Source of the DNA: Parasphingorhabdus flavimaris
Lineage (GTDB): Bacteria; Pseudomonadota; Alphaproteobacteria; Sphingomonadales; Sphingomonadaceae
Assembly: GCF_013371215.1 (NCBI RefSeq)
Contig: NZ_JABWMH010000002.1
Coordinates: 434,001-498,000, forward strand
DNA length: 64,000 nt
Direction of reading: 5' to 3'
Shown: one piece after another, positions 8,062 to 17,739 of the stretch
How the letters are laid out: each line of letters begins with the position of its first letter
How positions within the stretch are numbered: position 1 is the first letter of the stretch
The notes under the pieces: model-generated
Told to the model about the DNA's origin: nothing
The model's input: the letters and a program-made list of their open reading frames with translations, nothing else
Database searches by the model: none
Made by a program: the position numbers and the translations under genes

Positions 8062-10827
8062 TCATTCGGCTGTATCTTCCGGCGCTTCATCTCCCGATGC
8101 TTCCGGTGTCGCTATGTCACCATCGGAAATGCCCTGTTCGACCATTTCCTCAACCACCGCATCTTCGGCTTCGTTTTCCGATTCTTCTTCCTCGTCAATC
8201 TTGGCGGCGCCGACGACATGTTCGCCCTTCGCAACGTCGAACAATTTGACGCCCGAGCTGTTGCGCCCGATCACCCGCATGTCCGCAACTTTCATGCGGA
8301 TCAGCTTGGCCTGGTCGGTGACCAGCATGACCTGTTCGTCGTCGGTGGCGCGGAAGCTTGCGACAACAGTGCCGTTGCGCTTGATATTGTCGATATTGAG
8401 AATGCCCTGACCACCGCGGCCCGACTGGCGATATTCGTAGGCGCTCGAGCGCTTGCCATAGCCATTGGTACAGACAGTGAGGATGAAGTCCTCCGTTTCA
8501 CTGAACTCGGCCATACGTTCGGCGGAAAGCTCGGGTGCGTTCTCGTTATCCTTCCAGGGAGCCGCTTTCAGATATTGATCGCGTTCCTCGGTCGAGGCTT
8601 CAAATCCGCGCAGAACAGACAGCGATATCACTTCGTCGTCGCCCTTGAGCGCGATGCCGCGCACGCCGGTGGACGTCCGGCTCTGGAACGAGCGGACCGC
8701 GTCACCGGCAAACCGAATGGCCTTGCCATTCTTGGTTGCCAGCAGGACGTCATCATTGTCGCTCAGCAATTCGACGCCAATCAGGCGATCATCGTTGCCT
8801 TCCTCAAATTTCATCGCGAATTTGCCGTTGGACGGTACGTTGGTAAAGCTGTCCATGCTGTTGCGCCGTACGCCGCCTTTGGCGGTGGCGAACATGACAT
8901 GGAGGCTCGACCATTCGGCTTCGTCTTCCGGCAATGGCAATACGGTGGAGATCGTCTCGCCATCGGCCAGCGGCAGCAGGTTGATCATCGGGCGGCCCTT
9001 GGTCTGGGGTCCGCCTTCGGGCAGTTTCCAGACTTTCAGGCGATAGACCTTGCCGTGGGTCGAGAAGAACAGGACCGGCGTATGGGTCGAGGTCACGAAC
9101 AATTCGACAATTGCGTCCTCGTCCTTGGTCGTCATGCCGGCGCGGCCCTTGCCGCCGCGGCGCTGGGCACGGAATGTGTCGAGCGGGGTGCGCTTGATAT
9201 AGCCGCCATGGGTGACGGTCACGACCATCTCGGACCGTTCCATCAGATCCTCGTCTTCGAGGCCGTCCCATGCTGCGGTTATTTCCGAGATGCGCGGGGT
9301 CGCAAATTCGTCGCGAACCTGTTCGAGCTCTTCACGCATTACGGCATAGAGCTTTTCGCGGTCGGCGAGAATCGCGAGATATTCCTCGATCGCTGTGGCC
9401 AGTTCCTTCAGTTCGTCGCCGATTTCCTCGCGGCCGAGCGCGGTCAGTTTCTGCAGACGCAGATCGAGGATCGCTTTGACCTGAACCTGCGAGAGTTTGT
9501 AGCTGTCGCCTTCGACATCGGTTTCGGTCGCCTCGACCAATCGGATATAGCCGGCGATCTCGGCAATCGGCCACTCGCGCCGCAGCAGGGATTCGCGGGC
9601 TTCAGCCGGGGTCGAGGACCCGCGAATGATCCGGACGACTTCGTCCATATTGGTAACCGCCACAACCAGACCCAGCAAGATATGCGCCCGTTCACGGGCT
9701 TTGTTCAGCTCGAACTTGGTGCGGCGGGTGATGACTTCTTCGCGGAACTTGACGAAGGACTCGATGATGTCGCGCAGATTGAGAACTTCGGGACGTCCGC
9801 CGCGAATGGCGAGCATGTTGGCCGGGAAGCTCGACTGGGCCGGGGTGAAGCGCCAGATCTGGTTGAGCACGACATCGGCGGTTGCATCGCGCTTCAGCTC
9901 GATGACCACGCGGACGCCGGCGCGGCTGGATTCGTCGCGGATATCGGAGACACCCTCGATCCGCTTGTCCTTGGCGGCTTCGGCGATCTTCTCGACCAGT
10001 CCGGATTTGCCGACCTGGAACGGAATCGACGTCAGGACGATCGAGCGTTTGTCACCGCGACCTTCCTCGATCACATGGCGAGCGCGCATCATGATCGATC
10101 CACGGCCATCCTTGTAAGCAGCGCGTGCGCCGGACTGGCCCAATATCAGCGGTGCGGTCGGAAAGTCCGGTCCGGGGACGATCTCGATCAGCTCGTCGAT
10201 CGTAATGCCGGGATTTTCGATATAGGCGAGGCTGGCGTTGATCACTTCGCCGAGATTATGCGGCGGGATGTTGGTGGCCATGCCGACCGCGATACCGCCG
10301 GCGCCGTTAACCAGCAGATTGGGGAAGCGGGCAGGGAGCACGCTGGGTTCCTGGAGGCTGCCGTCATAATTGGGGATGAAATCGACGGTATCCTTGTCGA
10401 GATCGTTGAGCAGGAAATTGGCGACCTTGTTCAGCCGCGCCTCGGTGTAACGCATCGAAGCGGGCATGTCGGGATCCATCGAACCGAAATTGCCCTGACC
10501 GTCGATCAGCGGCACGCGCATCGACCAGTCCTGGGTCATCCGGGCAAGCGCCATGTAAATCGCGCTGTCGCCATGGGGGTGATAGTTGCCCATCACGTCA
10601 CCGACGATCTTCGCGCATTTGCGATAGGGTCGTCCGGCGACCATGCCGCCTTCCTGGGCGGCGAATAATATACGACGATGAACCGGCTTCAGGCCGTCAC
10701 GGACATCGGGCAGCGCACGGCTGACGATGACCGACATGGCATAATCCATGTAGCTGGTTTTCATCTCGTCGACGATGTCTATCGGTTCGATATTGGACGG
10801 CGACGGTGGAGTGGTTTGTTCGTTCAC
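8062..10827 (-). CDS. gyrA: DNA gyrase subunit A
   Basis: A 921-residue protein, the breakage-reunion subunit that with GyrB introduces negative supercoils. The N-terminal domain has the catalytic Tyr127 in [10 protein letters not shown] (E. coli Tyr122). The C-terminal domain carries the GyrA box QRRGGKG near residue 553, which separates gyrase from ParC, followed by the beta-pinwheel repeats. The tail (last 45 residues) is highly acidic. In the quinolone-resistance region the sequence reads [12 protein letters not shown]: Ser88 matches E. coli Ser83, but Met92 occupies the position of E. coli Asp87, an unusual change. The frame starts at ATG 10827 and is of normal length for Alphaproteobacteria. 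The SDR gene lies upstream on the same strand, 106 bases away. Confidence 0.97.
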   Translation of the reverse strand: MNEQTTPPSPSNIEPIDIVDEMKTSYMDYAMSVIVSRALPDVRDGLKPVHRRILFAAQEGGMVAGRPYRKCAKIVGDVMGNYHPHGDSAIYMALARMTQDWSMRVPLIDGQGNFGSMDPDMPASMRYTEARLNKVANFLLNDLDKDTVDFIPNYDGSLQEPSVLPARFPNLLVNGAGGIAVGMATNIPPHNLGEVINASLAYIENPGITIDELIEIVPGPDFPTAPLILGQSGARAAYKDGRGSIMMRARHVIEEGRGDKRSIVLTSIPFQVGKSGLVEKIAEAAKDKRIEGVSDIRDESSRAGVRVVIELKRDATADVVLNQIWRFTPAQSSFPANMLAIRGGRPEVLNLRDIIESFVKFREEVITRRTKFELNKARERAHILLGLVVAVTNMDEVVRIIRGSSTPAEARESLLRREWPIAEIAGYIRLVEATETDVEGDSYKLSQVQVKAILDLRLQKLTALGREEIGDELKELATAIEEYLAILADREKLYAVMREELEQVRDEFATPRISEITAAWDGLEDEDLMERSEMVVTVTHGGYIKRTPLDTFRAQRRGGKGRAGMTTKDEDAIVELFVTSTHTPVLFFSTHGKVYRLKVWKLPEGGPQTKGRPMINLLPLADGETISTVLPLPEDEAEWSSLHVMFATAKGGVRRNSMDSFTNVPSNGKFAMKFEEGNDDRLIGVELLSDNDDVLLATKNGKAIRFAGDAVRSFQSRTSTGVRGIALKGDDEVISLSVLRGFEASTEERDQYLKAAPWKDNENAPELSAERMAEFSETEDFILTVCTNGYGKRSSAYEYRQSGRGGQGILNIDNIKRNGTVVASFRATDDEQVMLVTDQAKLIRMKVADMRVIGRNSSGVKLFDVAKGEHVVGAAKIDEEEESENEAEDAVVEEMVEQGISDGDIATPEASGDEAPEDTAE

Positions 10828-10933
10828 AAACAGGCCTTTTTAATAGGTTTTTTCTTGCCGGTTCTTCTAGGGGAACGGACAGGCAAAAGCCAGCCTTTCG
10901 GGCCAGTTTTGCAATAATATTACAGTGTCGAAA

Positions 10934-11638
10934 TCAGGGTTGGATTTCCGCACCGTCCCACGCGAAAATCTTCCCGCTGTCGGCGGGTTTCAGGGCATCC
11001 AGAACAGCCAGCAGCTGGCGCGCGGCGCGACCGGGATCAAATAATTTTCCGGGCGGAACATTGCCCTGAAACGGGACGCTCAGCCCCGTGTCGACGGTGC
11101 CCGGATGCAGGGCGACTATTATCGACCTGTCGTTCTTGCGCGACCATTCTATCGCCAGGTTGCGGATCATCATGTTGAGCGCGGCCTTGGATGCGCGGTA
11201 GCCGTACCAGCCGCCGAGGCGATTGTCCGAGATGCTGCCGACCCGGGCGGACAGCGCCGCGAATTTGCCACCCTCCTTCCGGCTCATCAGCGGCAGAAAA
11301 TATTTGGCGACAAGGGCAGGGCCGATTGCATTGACCTGATAGTTTTCCATCAGCCAGTCCGGGTCAAGCTGACGCAGGCTTTTCTCCGGACCTTTTTCGC
11401 CGTCGTGGAGCAGGCCGGTGGCAACGAACACCAGTGATGGCGAAATATTTTGCGCTTTCAGCCATTTGGCGGCCACTTCAATGCTCGCTTCGGATGTCAG
11501 ATCGACCGCAACCGGACTATTGCCGGTGCGGGAAAATCGCACGACTTTGTGATATCTGCTGTCCGCTTCGAGAGCATCGGCGACAGCAGCGCCAATCCCG
11601 CCGCTGGCACCGATAACGACAGCGGTCTGTCCCGTCAT
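10934..11638 (-). CDS. Short-chain dehydrogenase/reductase (CsgA-like SDR)
   Basis: A 234-residue SDR. The Rossmann signature GASGGIGAAV is at residues 10-19, followed by the catalytic Ser near 130 (ALSARVGS) and YRASK at 147-151. The sequence between the cofactor site and the active site (VATGLLHDG...KSLRQLDPDWLMENYQVNAIGP) and the C-terminal LHPGTVDTGLSVPFQ resemble the C-factor/CsgA group of SDRs. The substrate is unknown. Its ATG overlaps the TGA of yaaA by four bases, so the two are probably co-expressed. It is unlikely to be secreted. Confidence 0.82.
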   Translation of the reverse strand: MTGQTAVVIGASGGIGAAVADALEADSRYHKVVRFSRTGNSPVAVDLTSEASIEVAAKWLKAQNISPSLVFVATGLLHDGEKGPEKSLRQLDPDWLMENYQVNAIGPALVAKYFLPLMSRKEGGKFAALSARVGSISDNRLGGWYGYRASKAALNMMIRNLAIEWSRKNDRSIIVALHPGTVDTGLSVPFQGNVPPGKLFDPGRAARQLLAVLDALKPADSGKIFAWDGAEIQP

Positions 11639-12393
11639 GAGCGCAGGAAGCGAAGACTGTCTGCGGTGCTGCTTTCAGGGTCATAACGATAGCCGTCATA
11701 ATCAAAGCCCTTGAGCCCCTCTGCGTCTGCCAGATGGTTCTCGCAAATATAGCGCGCCATCATTCCGCGCGCACGTTTGGCTTCAAAGCTGATGAACTTG
11801 GGGCCGTCGGGGCTGTCCTTGCGAAAATCCACTTCGATGACCCGTCCTGGCAGCTTGGCGACATGGGGTTTGACTGATGCCCAATATTCGTTGCTGGCCA
11901 GATTGACGATGGTGTCGCTGCCGCTCTGCTCGAGATCCGCCGCCAGCGCCTTGGCAATCTTGTCGCTCCAGAAGTCGGTCAGCTTGCTGTAACGCGGTGC
12001 CCATCTGGTGCCCATTTCCAGGCGATGGGGCCTGATCGGGTCGAGCGGGCGGAGCAACCCGTAGAGGCCCGAAAGAATACGCAAATGACCTTGCGCGAAG
12101 GTGATTGTTTCTTCGCCGAGGCTGGCCGCTTCGAAGCCGGTATAAACATCGCCATTATAGGCATAGATTGCCGGCCGTTCGGGTTGATTAAAGAAATCGC
12201 TGTAGCGCTGCCGGTTGAGCGCGATGAGATTGTCCGAAACCGGCATGATCGACTTCAGTTTCTTGACCGTCAGATTGTTTATGGCATTCGCCAGCCTTTC
12301 GGTTTCGGCCGGAAAGCGGTTTTCGGTCACGACGACAGGAGGAATGGCGGATTCAAAATCTAGCGATTTGGCGGGGGAAACAATTGCAAGCAC
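11635..12393 (-). CDS. yaaA: Peroxide stress protein YaaA (DUF328/UPF0246)
   Basis: A 252-residue protein that matches the YaaA family along its length: the N-terminus MLAIVSPAKSLDFES, the central YNGDVYTGFEA and ILSGLYGLLRPLDPIRPHRLEMGT, and the ending DYDGYRYDPESSTADSLRFLR. YaaA lowers free intracellular iron and limits oxidative DNA damage during peroxide stress in E. coli; structural work links the fold to DNA-binding helix-hairpin-helix proteins. The gene overlaps the downstream SDR by ATGA. It is divergent from the exported TPR-like protein at 12582. Confidence 0.93.
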   Translation of the reverse strand: MLAIVSPAKSLDFESAIPPVVVTENRFPAETERLANAINNLTVKKLKSIMPVSDNLIALNRQRYSDFFNQPERPAIYAYNGDVYTGFEAASLGEETITFAQGHLRILSGLYGLLRPLDPIRPHRLEMGTRWAPRYSKLTDFWSDKIAKALAADLEQSGSDTIVNLASNEYWASVKPHVAKLPGRVIEVDFRKDSPDGPKFISFEAKRARGMMARYICENHLADAEGLKGFDYDGYRYDPESSTADSLRFLRS

Positions 12394-12581
12394 GCGATTT
12401 TACCTCGTTTTACGATATCGGATGTCTGATACGGTCGTTCAGATGCGACCGTTCAACCTCTATTCAGCGGATTTACCCTAGGAAAGAGTAGAAAGCTTGG
12501 TAATAAGGCCAAGAGCTTATGGTGCAACCATATTCAGGAGAACATGCTTCTCCCAATCAGTAATTTATCCGGAGGATATAC

Positions 12582-13874
12582 ATGCGTTTTTTATCTCATT
12601 TTTCCATGGCGGTAGCCTTGGCAACCGCTGGCACGCTGGCGTTTACGGCATTGCCGCAAGACGCCCAGGCGGCGAAAAAGAAGAAGAAAGAAAAAGAATC
12701 CGCGATCGAAATTAGCAAGGAAATCCGGCCGAAGGTTGCCGAAATCCAGACTGCTCTGGCGAGTGAAACCCCCGAAACTGCAAAGCCGCTGGTCGATGCC
12801 TTGCTAGCTGAAAATCTGGCAGGCGATGACCTCTTTGTAGCGGGGCAACTGGCGATCCAGCTTGGTGGCGCGGTCAAAGATACTTCCTTGCAGGAAAAAG
12901 GCATAATTGCTTCGCTCAACAGCGGACGTACCGGTGCAGAGCAATTGCCCGCTTTTAACTTCTATGCCGGCAATTTTGCCTATTCCGCGGAGCGTTGGGC
13001 AGAAGCTGCGCAGCGTTTTCAGGCGGCTTACGATCTTGGCTATCGACAGGGCAATGTCGAGCCGCTGCTGGCCGAGACTTATTTCAAGCGCAACATGCCC
13101 AAGGAAGGCCTCGCCAAGTGGGCGCAGATCATCGACAACGCCAATGCATCCGGGACCAAGGCACCGGAATCATGGTATAGAATGGTCCGTGACCGCGCGC
13201 TGGCCACAGGCGACAAGAATCTTTATTCAACCTGGGCAGCCAAATGGGCAGCCGCTTATCCTTCAGGAGATTCCTGGGGTGATGCAGTGAGAGCCAGCCG
13301 GATCACGTCGCAATCGGACAGTATCCAGAATCTTGAAGTGTTGCGATTCATGAAAGTGACCGGAGGACTGACAACCGCCCGCGACTATAAGGAATTTGCC
13401 GAGGAAGCGCAGCGCAAAAATCTGTTTGGCGACGTGGTTGCCGTGATCGAGGAAGGCCAGCAAAAGGGTCTTATCACTTCGAGTGATCCGCTCGTTTCCG
13501 AAGTTCTTGCGCCAGCACGGCGGCAGGTGTCGGGTGATCGTGCATCATTGCCCAGCCAGCCATCTGCGGTACGCGGATCTGGCAGCAGCTCGGTGATGAT
13601 GAATTTTGCCGATGTCTGGCTGAGCTACAAGGGTTTCGACAAAGCCGCTGCATTTTACGAAGCGGGACTTACCAAGCCAGGGGCCGATCTTAATCGCGGC
13701 TATATGGGTCTTGGTACAACGCAAGCCTATGCCGGCAATTATGACGCTGCGTTGCAAGCCTTTGCGAAAGTATCCGGAACACGCGCACCATTGGCGCAGA
13801 TGTGGACGACCTGGATAGGCCAGCAAACCAAACCAGCCGCTGCTGCAGCGGTTGCGGCGGAGCCAGCAACCTAG
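12582..13874 (+). CDS. Exported TPR-like protein of unknown function
   Basis: A 430-residue protein with a clear signal peptide (residues 1-31, cleavage after QDAQA) followed by a lysine-rich KKKKKEKE stretch. The body is helical and shows tetratricopeptide-like pairs, for instance around residues 125-160 (FYAGNFAYSAERWAEAAQRFQAAYDLGY) and 360-400 (AAFYEAGL...GTTQAYAGNYDAALQAFAKV). GGAGGA lies just before the ATG. It ends with an Ala/Pro-rich tail and is followed by a strong terminator. It is probably periplasmic and acts through protein-protein contacts. I recognise no named family; similar TPR proteins are frequent in sphingomonads. Confidence 0.75.
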   Translation: MRFLSHFSMAVALATAGTLAFTALPQDAQAAKKKKKEKESAIEISKEIRPKVAEIQTALASETPETAKPLVDALLAENLAGDDLFVAGQLAIQLGGAVKDTSLQEKGIIASLNSGRTGAEQLPAFNFYAGNFAYSAERWAEAAQRFQAAYDLGYRQGNVEPLLAETYFKRNMPKEGLAKWAQIIDNANASGTKAPESWYRMVRDRALATGDKNLYSTWAAKWAAAYPSGDSWGDAVRASRITSQSDSIQNLEVLRFMKVTGGLTTARDYKEFAEEAQRKNLFGDVVAVIEEGQQKGLITSSDPLVSEVLAPARRQVSGDRASLPSQPSAVRGSGSSSVMMNFADVWLSYKGFDKAAAFYEAGLTKPGADLNRGYMGLGTTQAYAGNYDAALQAFAKVSGTRAPLAQMWTTWIGQQTKPAAAAAVAAEPAT

Positions 13875-13899
13875 GTCCGAACGAACCTGAAAATCGAAA

Positions 13900-13930
13900 G
13901 GGGCGCCGTTTCCGGTGCCCCTTTTTTTTT
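13900..13930 (+). terminator. Rho-independent terminator
   Basis: Stem GGGGCGCC (13900-13907) pairs with GGTGCCCC (13914-13921) with one G-T wobble and a six-base loop, followed by nine T. It ends the plus-strand TPR-like gene and lies against the 3' end of the convergent Lrp gene. Confidence 0.88.
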
Positions 13931-14402
13931 ACTGGTCGATCGGAACGCCGGGCTGATGTTTGGCTGACCGGATGGTGAGCGATGTCTTTACGCTGGCGAC
14001 ATTGGGGGCGGCGGTAAGCTGACTGGTCAGAAAGCTCTGGAACTGCTGGAGATCCTTGGCGACCACCTTCAGCATGAAGTCGATTTCGCCGTTGAGCATA
14101 TAGCATTCCCGCACTTCGGGCAGCTTTTGCACATGATCTTCAAAGGCCCGCAAGTCGTTTTCCGCCTGACTTTTCAGGCTGACCATCGCAAAGACGGTGA
14201 TTGTATATCCCATTTTGGCAGGATCAATCGCCGCATGATAGGATTTGATGACGCCTTCGTCTTCCAACGCGCGCATGCGGCGGAGGCAGGGAGGGGCCGT
14301 TAGACCGACGCTATTGGCAAGTTCTACATTGGTTATGCGGCCATCATTCTGCAGCCTTTGCAAGATCTTCAGATCAATTTCATCAAGGTTAGTATCAGCC
14401 AT
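13929..14402 (-). CDS. Lrp/AsnC-family transcriptional regulator
   Basis: A 157-residue protein: an N-terminal winged helix (residues 6-65, LDEIDLKILQRLQNDGRITNVELANSVGLT with recognition helix around PPCLRRMRALE) and a C-terminal RAM ligand-binding domain (about 75-145, VRECYMLNGEIDFMLKVVAKDLQQF). Members bind DNA as dimers to octamers and respond to amino acids. The target and ligand are not evident. It is divergent from the histidine kinase gene at 14464, leaving a 61-base AT-rich spacer that may hold its own binding site. Confidence 0.92.
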   Translation of the reverse strand: MADTNLDEIDLKILQRLQNDGRITNVELANSVGLTAPPCLRRMRALEDEGVIKSYHAAIDPAKMGYTITVFAMVSLKSQAENDLRAFEDHVQKLPEVRECYMLNGEIDFMLKVVAKDLQQFQSFLTSQLTAAPNVASVKTSLTIRSAKHQPGVPIDQ

Positions 14403-14463
14403 AGTGATGTAATATCCGTTCGCGAATCATTTGATCGTTATAATAAAATAAGCCAGCCAAGCA

Positions 14464-16254
14464 ATGCTTTCTCCGATGTCCCACATTGTGACGCGAATTT
14501 TTCCTAGCTTCCCGTTGCTCCGGGAAAGGGTTATTGCCAAGTTAACAACCGTGTATAACAAATCTTATCAGGATCAAATATTGCGCTTCGATGATCGCCT
14601 GAACACCGTGCTGAAAGGGAACCTTCCGGAAGGCTCGGCTGCTGCTACACAATGGCGTCAGGTCATCGATCTAATGGCACAAAAACCGGGCGATCTGGCC
14701 AATCAGGATGTGCAGCAGGGATTGACCCGCTTGCGGGATTTGCACGACCGGGTCAGCGATGCGGACCGGCTGGCGGCCGTACAATCGCTGAACGGCCGTT
14801 TGCGTTCCGCGCCGCTGCTAGTCTATTTGAGCGCCGATAGCGATGCCATTTGTGATGCCGCGGTGGCAGCGGCAGATTTGACACCCGAGATCAGTGCCGA
14901 TGCATTTCCGCGGCTTTCCGAGCGCGCGCAAGCGCAATTGCGATCTCGCGGTTTTCAGGCGGCTGACGAGCAGCCAGTGGATGTCAGCCCGGTAGCCGAG
15001 GATGAGCGGAAATCTGTTGGTCGCGTTTACGAGCGGCCATCCTCAGAAGTTTCCGGCGAGAGTGCGCCCGTTGTCCCCGCGGAGAAGACCGAAGAATCCC
15101 AGATCAGCGCCCTGGTCGAGAAAATCGCTGACTATCAAAAGAACCGTAGCGTAGAAGCGACAGGTCAGCCGGCGGGTGAAACCGGCAACAAGGTCTCCTT
15201 TCTGGAATCGCTCGAGGCGATCCGGTTTGAAACCGATGAATCCGGCACCATCATGTGGACCGAAGGGCCTCCGGTCGGGGCGATCGTCGGTGTCACCATC
15301 GCCCAGCCAGCCTTTGATGACGGACCGGGCCCTGACGCCTATGGCGCGGCCGCCTTTCGCCAGCGGATGCCGATGGAAAATGCGCGGATGCGGCTGTGCG
15401 GGGCCTCGATCGTTGCCGGCGACTGGCGGATGAGCGCCATTCCCTTTTTCAGCGAGGAAACCGGACGGTTCGAAGGCTATCGCGGAATCATGCGGCGGCC
15501 GAATATTGCGGAGGATGCGGGGCATAGCAGTATCGATCTCGAACGCCGCGAACAGCTGCAGCAATTGATCCACGAACTCAGGACACCGCTGAATGCGGTG
15601 ATCGGTTTCAGCGAGATTATCGAGCAGCAACTGTTCGGGCCGGCCTCCTTTGAATATAGATCGCTGGCGCGCAACATCATGGATGAAGCGCGGCGACTGC
15701 TGGCGGGATTTGAAGATCTCGACATCGCGGTGAAGGTTGATTCCGGACAATTGCCGGAATCGGTCGGAACCACCAAGGCTGACTGGCTGTTCGAGCGGAT
15801 GACCCAGCGGCTGCAGGGGCTGACGCAGAGCAAGACGGTTGATCTCAACATCAGCAAGGCCGAGCCGGTTCGGCCCTTCGCCCTCGACGGCGAATCGGTC
15901 GAACGGATTTTTGCCCGTCTGTTGTCGGCGGCGATTATCGCTTGCGAGAATGGCGAGACACTGAAGGGCGAGCTGCGGACGCGGATAGGGGTGCAGCCAA
16001 CCAACCAGTTTACCCTCTCGCGGCCGTCGCGAATAAAGGATATTGCCGAGAGCGTTCTGCTGGATCCATCGCAGGGAATTGATGGCGACGTTGGAGAATC
16101 GTCCTTGCTCGGCCTCGGCTTCTCGCTGCGGCTGGTGCGAAATCTCGCGCAGGCTGCGGGCGGCTCGCTGACGATCAACAAGGACAATATCGCATTGACC
16201 CTTCCCGCCGCAGCGCCCGGCAAAATTAATGTTCGGGAAACGGAAATAGAGTAG
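14464..16254 (+). CDS. PAS-like sensor histidine kinase with a degenerate ATPase domain
   Basis: A 596-residue protein with no transmembrane segment. Residues 1-230 are helical and unrecognised, about 240-350 look PAS-like, and the H-box LIHELRTPLNAVIGFSEII puts the phosphorylated His at about 370. The ATP-binding domain is poor: where an N-box with a key Asn is expected I read RLLSAAIIACENGE, and the G2-like part is LLGLGFSLRLVRNLAQAAGGSL. A kinase that cannot bind ATP normally may act as a phosphatase or scaffold, as some DivL-like proteins do. No response regulator is adjacent. The start at 14464 has no obvious ribosome binding site; an in-frame ATG at 14476 is an alternative. Confidence 0.78.
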   Translation: MLSPMSHIVTRIFPSFPLLRERVIAKLTTVYNKSYQDQILRFDDRLNTVLKGNLPEGSAAATQWRQVIDLMAQKPGDLANQDVQQGLTRLRDLHDRVSDADRLAAVQSLNGRLRSAPLLVYLSADSDAICDAAVAAADLTPEISADAFPRLSERAQAQLRSRGFQAADEQPVDVSPVAEDERKSVGRVYERPSSEVSGESAPVVPAEKTEESQISALVEKIADYQKNRSVEATGQPAGETGNKVSFLESLEAIRFETDESGTIMWTEGPPVGAIVGVTIAQPAFDDGPGPDAYGAAAFRQRMPMENARMRLCGASIVAGDWRMSAIPFFSEETGRFEGYRGIMRRPNIAEDAGHSSIDLERREQLQQLIHELRTPLNAVIGFSEIIEQQLFGPASFEYRSLARNIMDEARRLLAGFEDLDIAVKVDSGQLPESVGTTKADWLFERMTQRLQGLTQSKTVDLNISKAEPVRPFALDGESVERIFARLLSAAIIACENGETLKGELRTRIGVQPTNQFTLSRPSRIKDIAESVLLDPSQGIDGDVGESSLLGLGFSLRLVRNLAQAAGGSLTINKDNIALTLPAAAPGKINVRETEIE

Positions 16255-16336
16255 GCCGTGCCTTCGACTACTTGGCTTTCCTAATTTATCGTGCGAAACG
16301 AAGCCGTCAGAAGTCAATATGCGGGGGCTGCAGTCG

Positions 16337-17323
16337 ATGAAAATCCAGACACCGGATCGTCATGTGAAGTGGCCGAGCGAATTCGGCAGACGTTTTCTGA
16401 TCACCATCGACACGGAAGAAGAATTTGACTGGGATGGCCCGTTCGAACGCCGCGGTCACACCACCATCACGGTGCCGATGCTGGAAAAATACCAGGAATT
16501 TGTCGAGAAATACGGTGTCAAACCGGTTTATTTCGTCGATTACGCGATCGTCCAGGATGACACGGCAGCAGCGTTTCTGAAAACCGTCACCGGTCGGCAA
16601 GGCGCCACGGTCGGCGTTCATCTCCATCCCTGGATCAATCCGCCGTTCGAAGAGGAGATCAACCAGCACAACAGCTTTGCCGGCAATCTGCCGAAAGAGC
16701 TGGAGGAGCAGAAGCTGGTAACGTTGCGCGATGCCATTCGGGAAAAAATTGGCGTGACGCCGACCATCTATCGCGCCGGTCGATACGGGATCGGTCCGAA
16801 TACGACCGAGATATTGCTGAAACACGGTTTTGTCATCGACAGCAGTATCCGGCCGCGCTTTGACTATAGCGGCGAGGGTGGCCCGGACTTCCTGTCGGTT
16901 GGCTCCGAGCCATATTGGTGGGGCGAGGGCGAGCAACTGCTCGAAGTGCCCCTTACGACCGTCTATTCGGGTATTTTGCGCCGGCAATATGGTCTTGCGG
17001 CGACGGTGATGGAAAAATCACCGCTGGCCAACGCGCTATTGTCCCGCAGCAAGATGCTCGAGCGTATCCCGCTGACGCCGGAGGGTATTTCGGCGCGTGA
17101 AACCAAAGAGGCGATCGATGTCGCGCTCGACGACGATTTGAGGCTGCTGGTTTTTTCCTTTCATTCGCCGTCGCTCTCGCCCGGCCATACGCCCTATGTG
17201 CGAAACGAGAGCGATCTCCACGGCTTTTATGACTGGTGGCGGGAGATTCTCGAGCATCTCGATTCACGAAATGTGAAACCGGTCGGTATCGATGATTTGT
17301 TGCAGACCGCCAAAGGCGCCTGA
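16337..17323 (+). CDS. Polysaccharide deacetylase-family protein
   Basis: A 328-residue protein related to the NodB-fold WalW-like deacetylases. Residues about 18-32 (RRFLITIDTEEEFDWDG) hold the first motif with the catalytic Asp; VGVHLHPWINPPF carries the HxxxH-type metal ligands, followed by YRAGRYGIGPNTTEIL. LVFSFHSPSLSPGHTPYV near the end is the last motif with its His. There is no signal peptide, so action on a cytoplasmic or lipid-linked glycan is likely. I chose ATG 16337 because GGGGG precedes it at good spacing; 16319 is possible. It follows the kinase gene by 82 bases on the same strand. Confidence 0.82.
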   Translation: MKIQTPDRHVKWPSEFGRRFLITIDTEEEFDWDGPFERRGHTTITVPMLEKYQEFVEKYGVKPVYFVDYAIVQDDTAAAFLKTVTGRQGATVGVHLHPWINPPFEEEINQHNSFAGNLPKELEEQKLVTLRDAIREKIGVTPTIYRAGRYGIGPNTTEILLKHGFVIDSSIRPRFDYSGEGGPDFLSVGSEPYWWGEGEQLLEVPLTTVYSGILRRQYGLAATVMEKSPLANALLSRSKMLERIPLTPEGISARETKEAIDVALDDDLRLLVFSFHSPSLSPGHTPYVRNESDLHGFYDWWREILEHLDSRNVKPVGIDDLLQTAKGA

Positions 17324-17365
17324 TTGCTCGCTGGTCGCCAGTCTGACGAATTGCGATGATCGGTC

Positions 17366-17395
17366 TTGCCAAATCGTTACAGCTTCCGCTATCGC
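17366..17395 (+). promoter_or_regulatory. Candidate promoter of tRNA-Ile
   Basis: TTGCCA (17366-17371) and TATCGC (17390-17395), 18 bases apart, lie 40 bases before the tRNA. Both boxes deviate from consensus, so this is a weak call. Confidence 0.3.
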
Positions 17396-17435
17396 ACCAT
17401 TCCATTGAGATTTGCCTGACAAAAGCTGCTCATAT

Positions 17436-17512
17436 GGGCCTGTAGCTCAGTTGGTTAGAGCTGGCCGCTCATAACGGCTAGGTCGGGGGTTCGAGTCCCT
17501 CCGGGCCCACCA
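17436..17512 (+). tRNA. tRNA with CAT anticodon, probably tRNA-Ile2
   Basis: A 77-base cloverleaf ending in CCA. The acceptor GGGCCTG pairs with CGGGCCC, the D arm is AGCTCAGTTGGTTAGAGCT, the anticodon loop is CTCATAA (anticodon CAT), and the T arm is GGGGGTTCGAGTCCCTC. The acceptor has C4-G69 and C5-G68, pairs that TilS uses to select tRNA-Ile2 for lysidine at C34. The window also has a second CAT tRNA at 23916 with the sequence usual for elongator Met, so this one is better read as Ile (AUA codons). Automated tools may label it Met. A T-run follows. Confidence 0.85.
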
Positions 17513-17617
17513 TTTTTTCTGCGACGCCGCGAAAAGCTCTCTTGACGAGCAGCGGCAAAAAAGAAGCGTAAAAACCCTTTGCTTTTCGCAAAAGCACCGC
17601 CTAGGGGAAGCGCGCGT

Positions 17618-17694
17618 CGGGGAGTGGCGCAGCCTGGTAGCGCACCTGTTTTGGGTACAGGGGGTCGCAGGTTCAAATCCTGTCTCCCCGACCA
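17618..17694 (+). tRNA. tRNA-Pro (TGG)
   Basis: A 77-base cloverleaf with acceptor CGGGGAG pairing with CTCCCCG, anticodon stem CCTGT/ACAGG, loop TTTGGGT (anticodon TGG), T arm GCAGGTTCAAATCCTGT, and an encoded CCA. A T-run follows directly. It lies 105 bases after the tRNA-Ile; that spacer contains a small perfect hairpin, TGCTTTT-CGC-AAAAGCA at 17580-17596, that may mark processing or termination between the two. Confidence 0.95.
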
Positions 17695-17739
17695 TTTTTT
17701 CCCTCTGTATCTTGCGCTCCAACTTTCGCTGATCGGCGA

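Noticed and set aside
7714-10668. 984-codon open frame on the plus strand, opposite gyrA
   Set aside because: It mirrors gyrA codons exactly, has low-complexity composition typical of antisense frames in GC-rich genes, no ribosome site, and no recognisable domain.
12025-12363. Plus-strand frame opposite yaaA
   Set aside because: Antisense shadow of a conserved gene.
15043-16317. 424-codon frame opposite the histidine kinase
   Set aside because: Shadow frame; the plus-strand kinase has a perfect H-box and good codon use.
17447-17722. Minus-strand frames over the tRNA-Ile and tRNA-Pro genes (for example [12 protein letters not shown])
   Set aside because: This is the familiar false protein produced by reading tRNA genes backwards.
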